A DNA stretch of 64,000 nt from Sipunculus nudus (Eukaryota; Annelida; Sipuncula; Golfingiida; Sipunculidae), in NCBI GenBank assembly GCA_026874595.1, contig CM049316.1:31789339-31853338 (forward strand), in the 5' to 3' direction. The notes under the pieces were generated by a model. It was not told the DNA's origin. It saw nothing but the letters and a program-made list of their open reading frames with translations, and made no database searches. The first letter of the stretch is position 1. The number at the start of each line of letters is the position of its first letter. Below, in pieces: positions 63,870 through 64,000 of this stretch. The translations under genes were made by a program, and so were the position numbers.

Positions 63870-64000
63870 ATGGTGCCAAAAAGCAATTATGAAGGCATAA
63901 TCCCTTTGCTTACACTTTGCTTATGCTTTGCTTATTCTTTGCTTACGGCAAAATCACAACAGAAATGCAGCATTTTCCTAAAAATACATACTTATATTAC
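63870..64000 (+). repeat. Partial monomer at the window end
   Basis: First 131 bp of a D-type Q monomer matching 54302 (TACATACTTATATTAC at the very end). The array continues past the window. Confidence 0.92.

Larger units (their letters stand above)
1..64000 (+). repeat. Satellite DNA array, ~376-bp monomer, head-to-tail throughout
   Basis: The same ~376-bp unit recurs without a break from edge to edge and always in one orientation. Anchored on ATGGTGCC, successive copies are 375, 376 or 377 bp apart, except where a deletion-derived residual monomer makes the step 541 bp. I count 166 anchors and 10 residual monomers, which together account for the full window length. One hand-counted monomer is 133/376 G+C (~35%) and keeps 8 CpG sites. 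No transposon, inverted block or unique sequence interrupts the array. Each monomer has three parts: a body of ~189 bp (anchor to the TAA in GAACATTAATATC), an AT-rich flank with short A or T runs, and a conserved GTCTAAAAATACATTATT segment just before the next anchor. Known satellites with this architecture sit at centromeres or in other heterochromatin; that location is inferred here. Confidence 0.97.
58225..64000 (+). repeat. Terminal segment: m1-m5-like monomers, then D-type stretch cut by window end
   Basis: Anchors are 58225 (m1), 58602 (m2, ATGGGGCC start), 58979 (m3, with a TATGATTTG stop), 59356 (m4, ATGATGCC start), 59734 (hybrid) and 60111 (m5-like). D-type monomers follow at 60488, 60864, 61239, 61614, 61992, 62368, 62743, 63120, 63496 and 63870. 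From about 60285 to the window end it matches 50717-54432 at offset 9,568 with scattered substitutions. The private changes suggest an older, less homogenised relative of the main HOR start. Confidence 0.9.

Noticed and set aside
1-64000. CRISPR-like array of direct repeats
   Set aside because: Repeat and intervening sequence are both conserved; no unique spacers, and the unit is ~376 bp.
1-64000. Tandemly repeated gene family such as rRNA, histone or tRNA genes
   Set aside because: No recognisable rRNA or tRNA sequence, no A/B-box pair, no long conserved coding frame.
1-64000. Identification with a known named satellite family
   Set aside because: The length resembles several published ~360-380-bp satellites, but I do not recognise the sequence and will not name a species without a database search. 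A search of the 376-bp consensus against a repeat database would decide.

Overview
The window is one uninterrupted, head-to-tail satellite DNA array. From base 1 to base 64000 there is no sequence outside it: I see no gene, transposon, RNA gene or non-satellite spacer, and both window edges cut through repeat copies. The basic repeat is about 376 bp (mostly 375-377) and about 35% GC (133 of 376 counted by hand on one monomer). I anchor each copy on the near-invariant word ATGGTGCC. This gives 166 anchored monomers (the last one partial) plus 10 copies of one deletion-derived residual monomer. All lie on the same strand. This points to eukaryotic centromeric, pericentromeric or other constitutive heterochromatin. 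I cannot name the species, or decide animal versus plant, from sequence alone, and I do not recognise the family.

The array is organised as nested higher-order repeats (HORs). Level 1 is four 11-bp subrepeats starting TTTGCTTA inside every monomer. Level 2 is the ~376-bp monomer. Level 3 is an ancestral 4-monomer cycle (~1,507 bp) still visible as m1-m4 versus m5-m8. Level 4 is a 5,057-bp HOR of 13 monomers plus a residual monomer. Level 5 consists of recent segmental duplications: a 15,005-bp tandem duplication, a 12,532-bp offset pair and a 9,568-bp offset pair.

Layout: 1-4823, HOR of the alpha subtype (partial). 4824-8750 and 8751-12676, shortened HORs of 3,927 and 3,926 bp. 12677-17732, alpha HOR (5,056 bp). 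17733-32903, three beta HORs of 5,057 bp. 32904-38546, divergent block D1 (15 monomers, no residual monomer). 38547-42851, partial beta HOR starting at m3. 42852-47908, full beta HOR. 47909-53551, block D2, a copy of D1. 53552-58224, mixed block G. 58225-64000, m1-m5-like monomers, then a third D-type stretch cut by the window end.

Monomers are mosaics: three or four body types (W, Q, N and hybrids) combine with three inter-body flank classes (A, B, C). Many exchange points lie in or near the 11-bp subrepeat cluster. Most monomers carry a 62-codon open frame behind a strong initiation context. It is probably not a gene, because changes between monomer types are mostly amino-acid changing and the copies are homogenised as DNA. 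Two things keep it worth a test: splice-like signals recur around it at an in-phase 177-nt spacing, and fewer indels fall in it than in the flanks.
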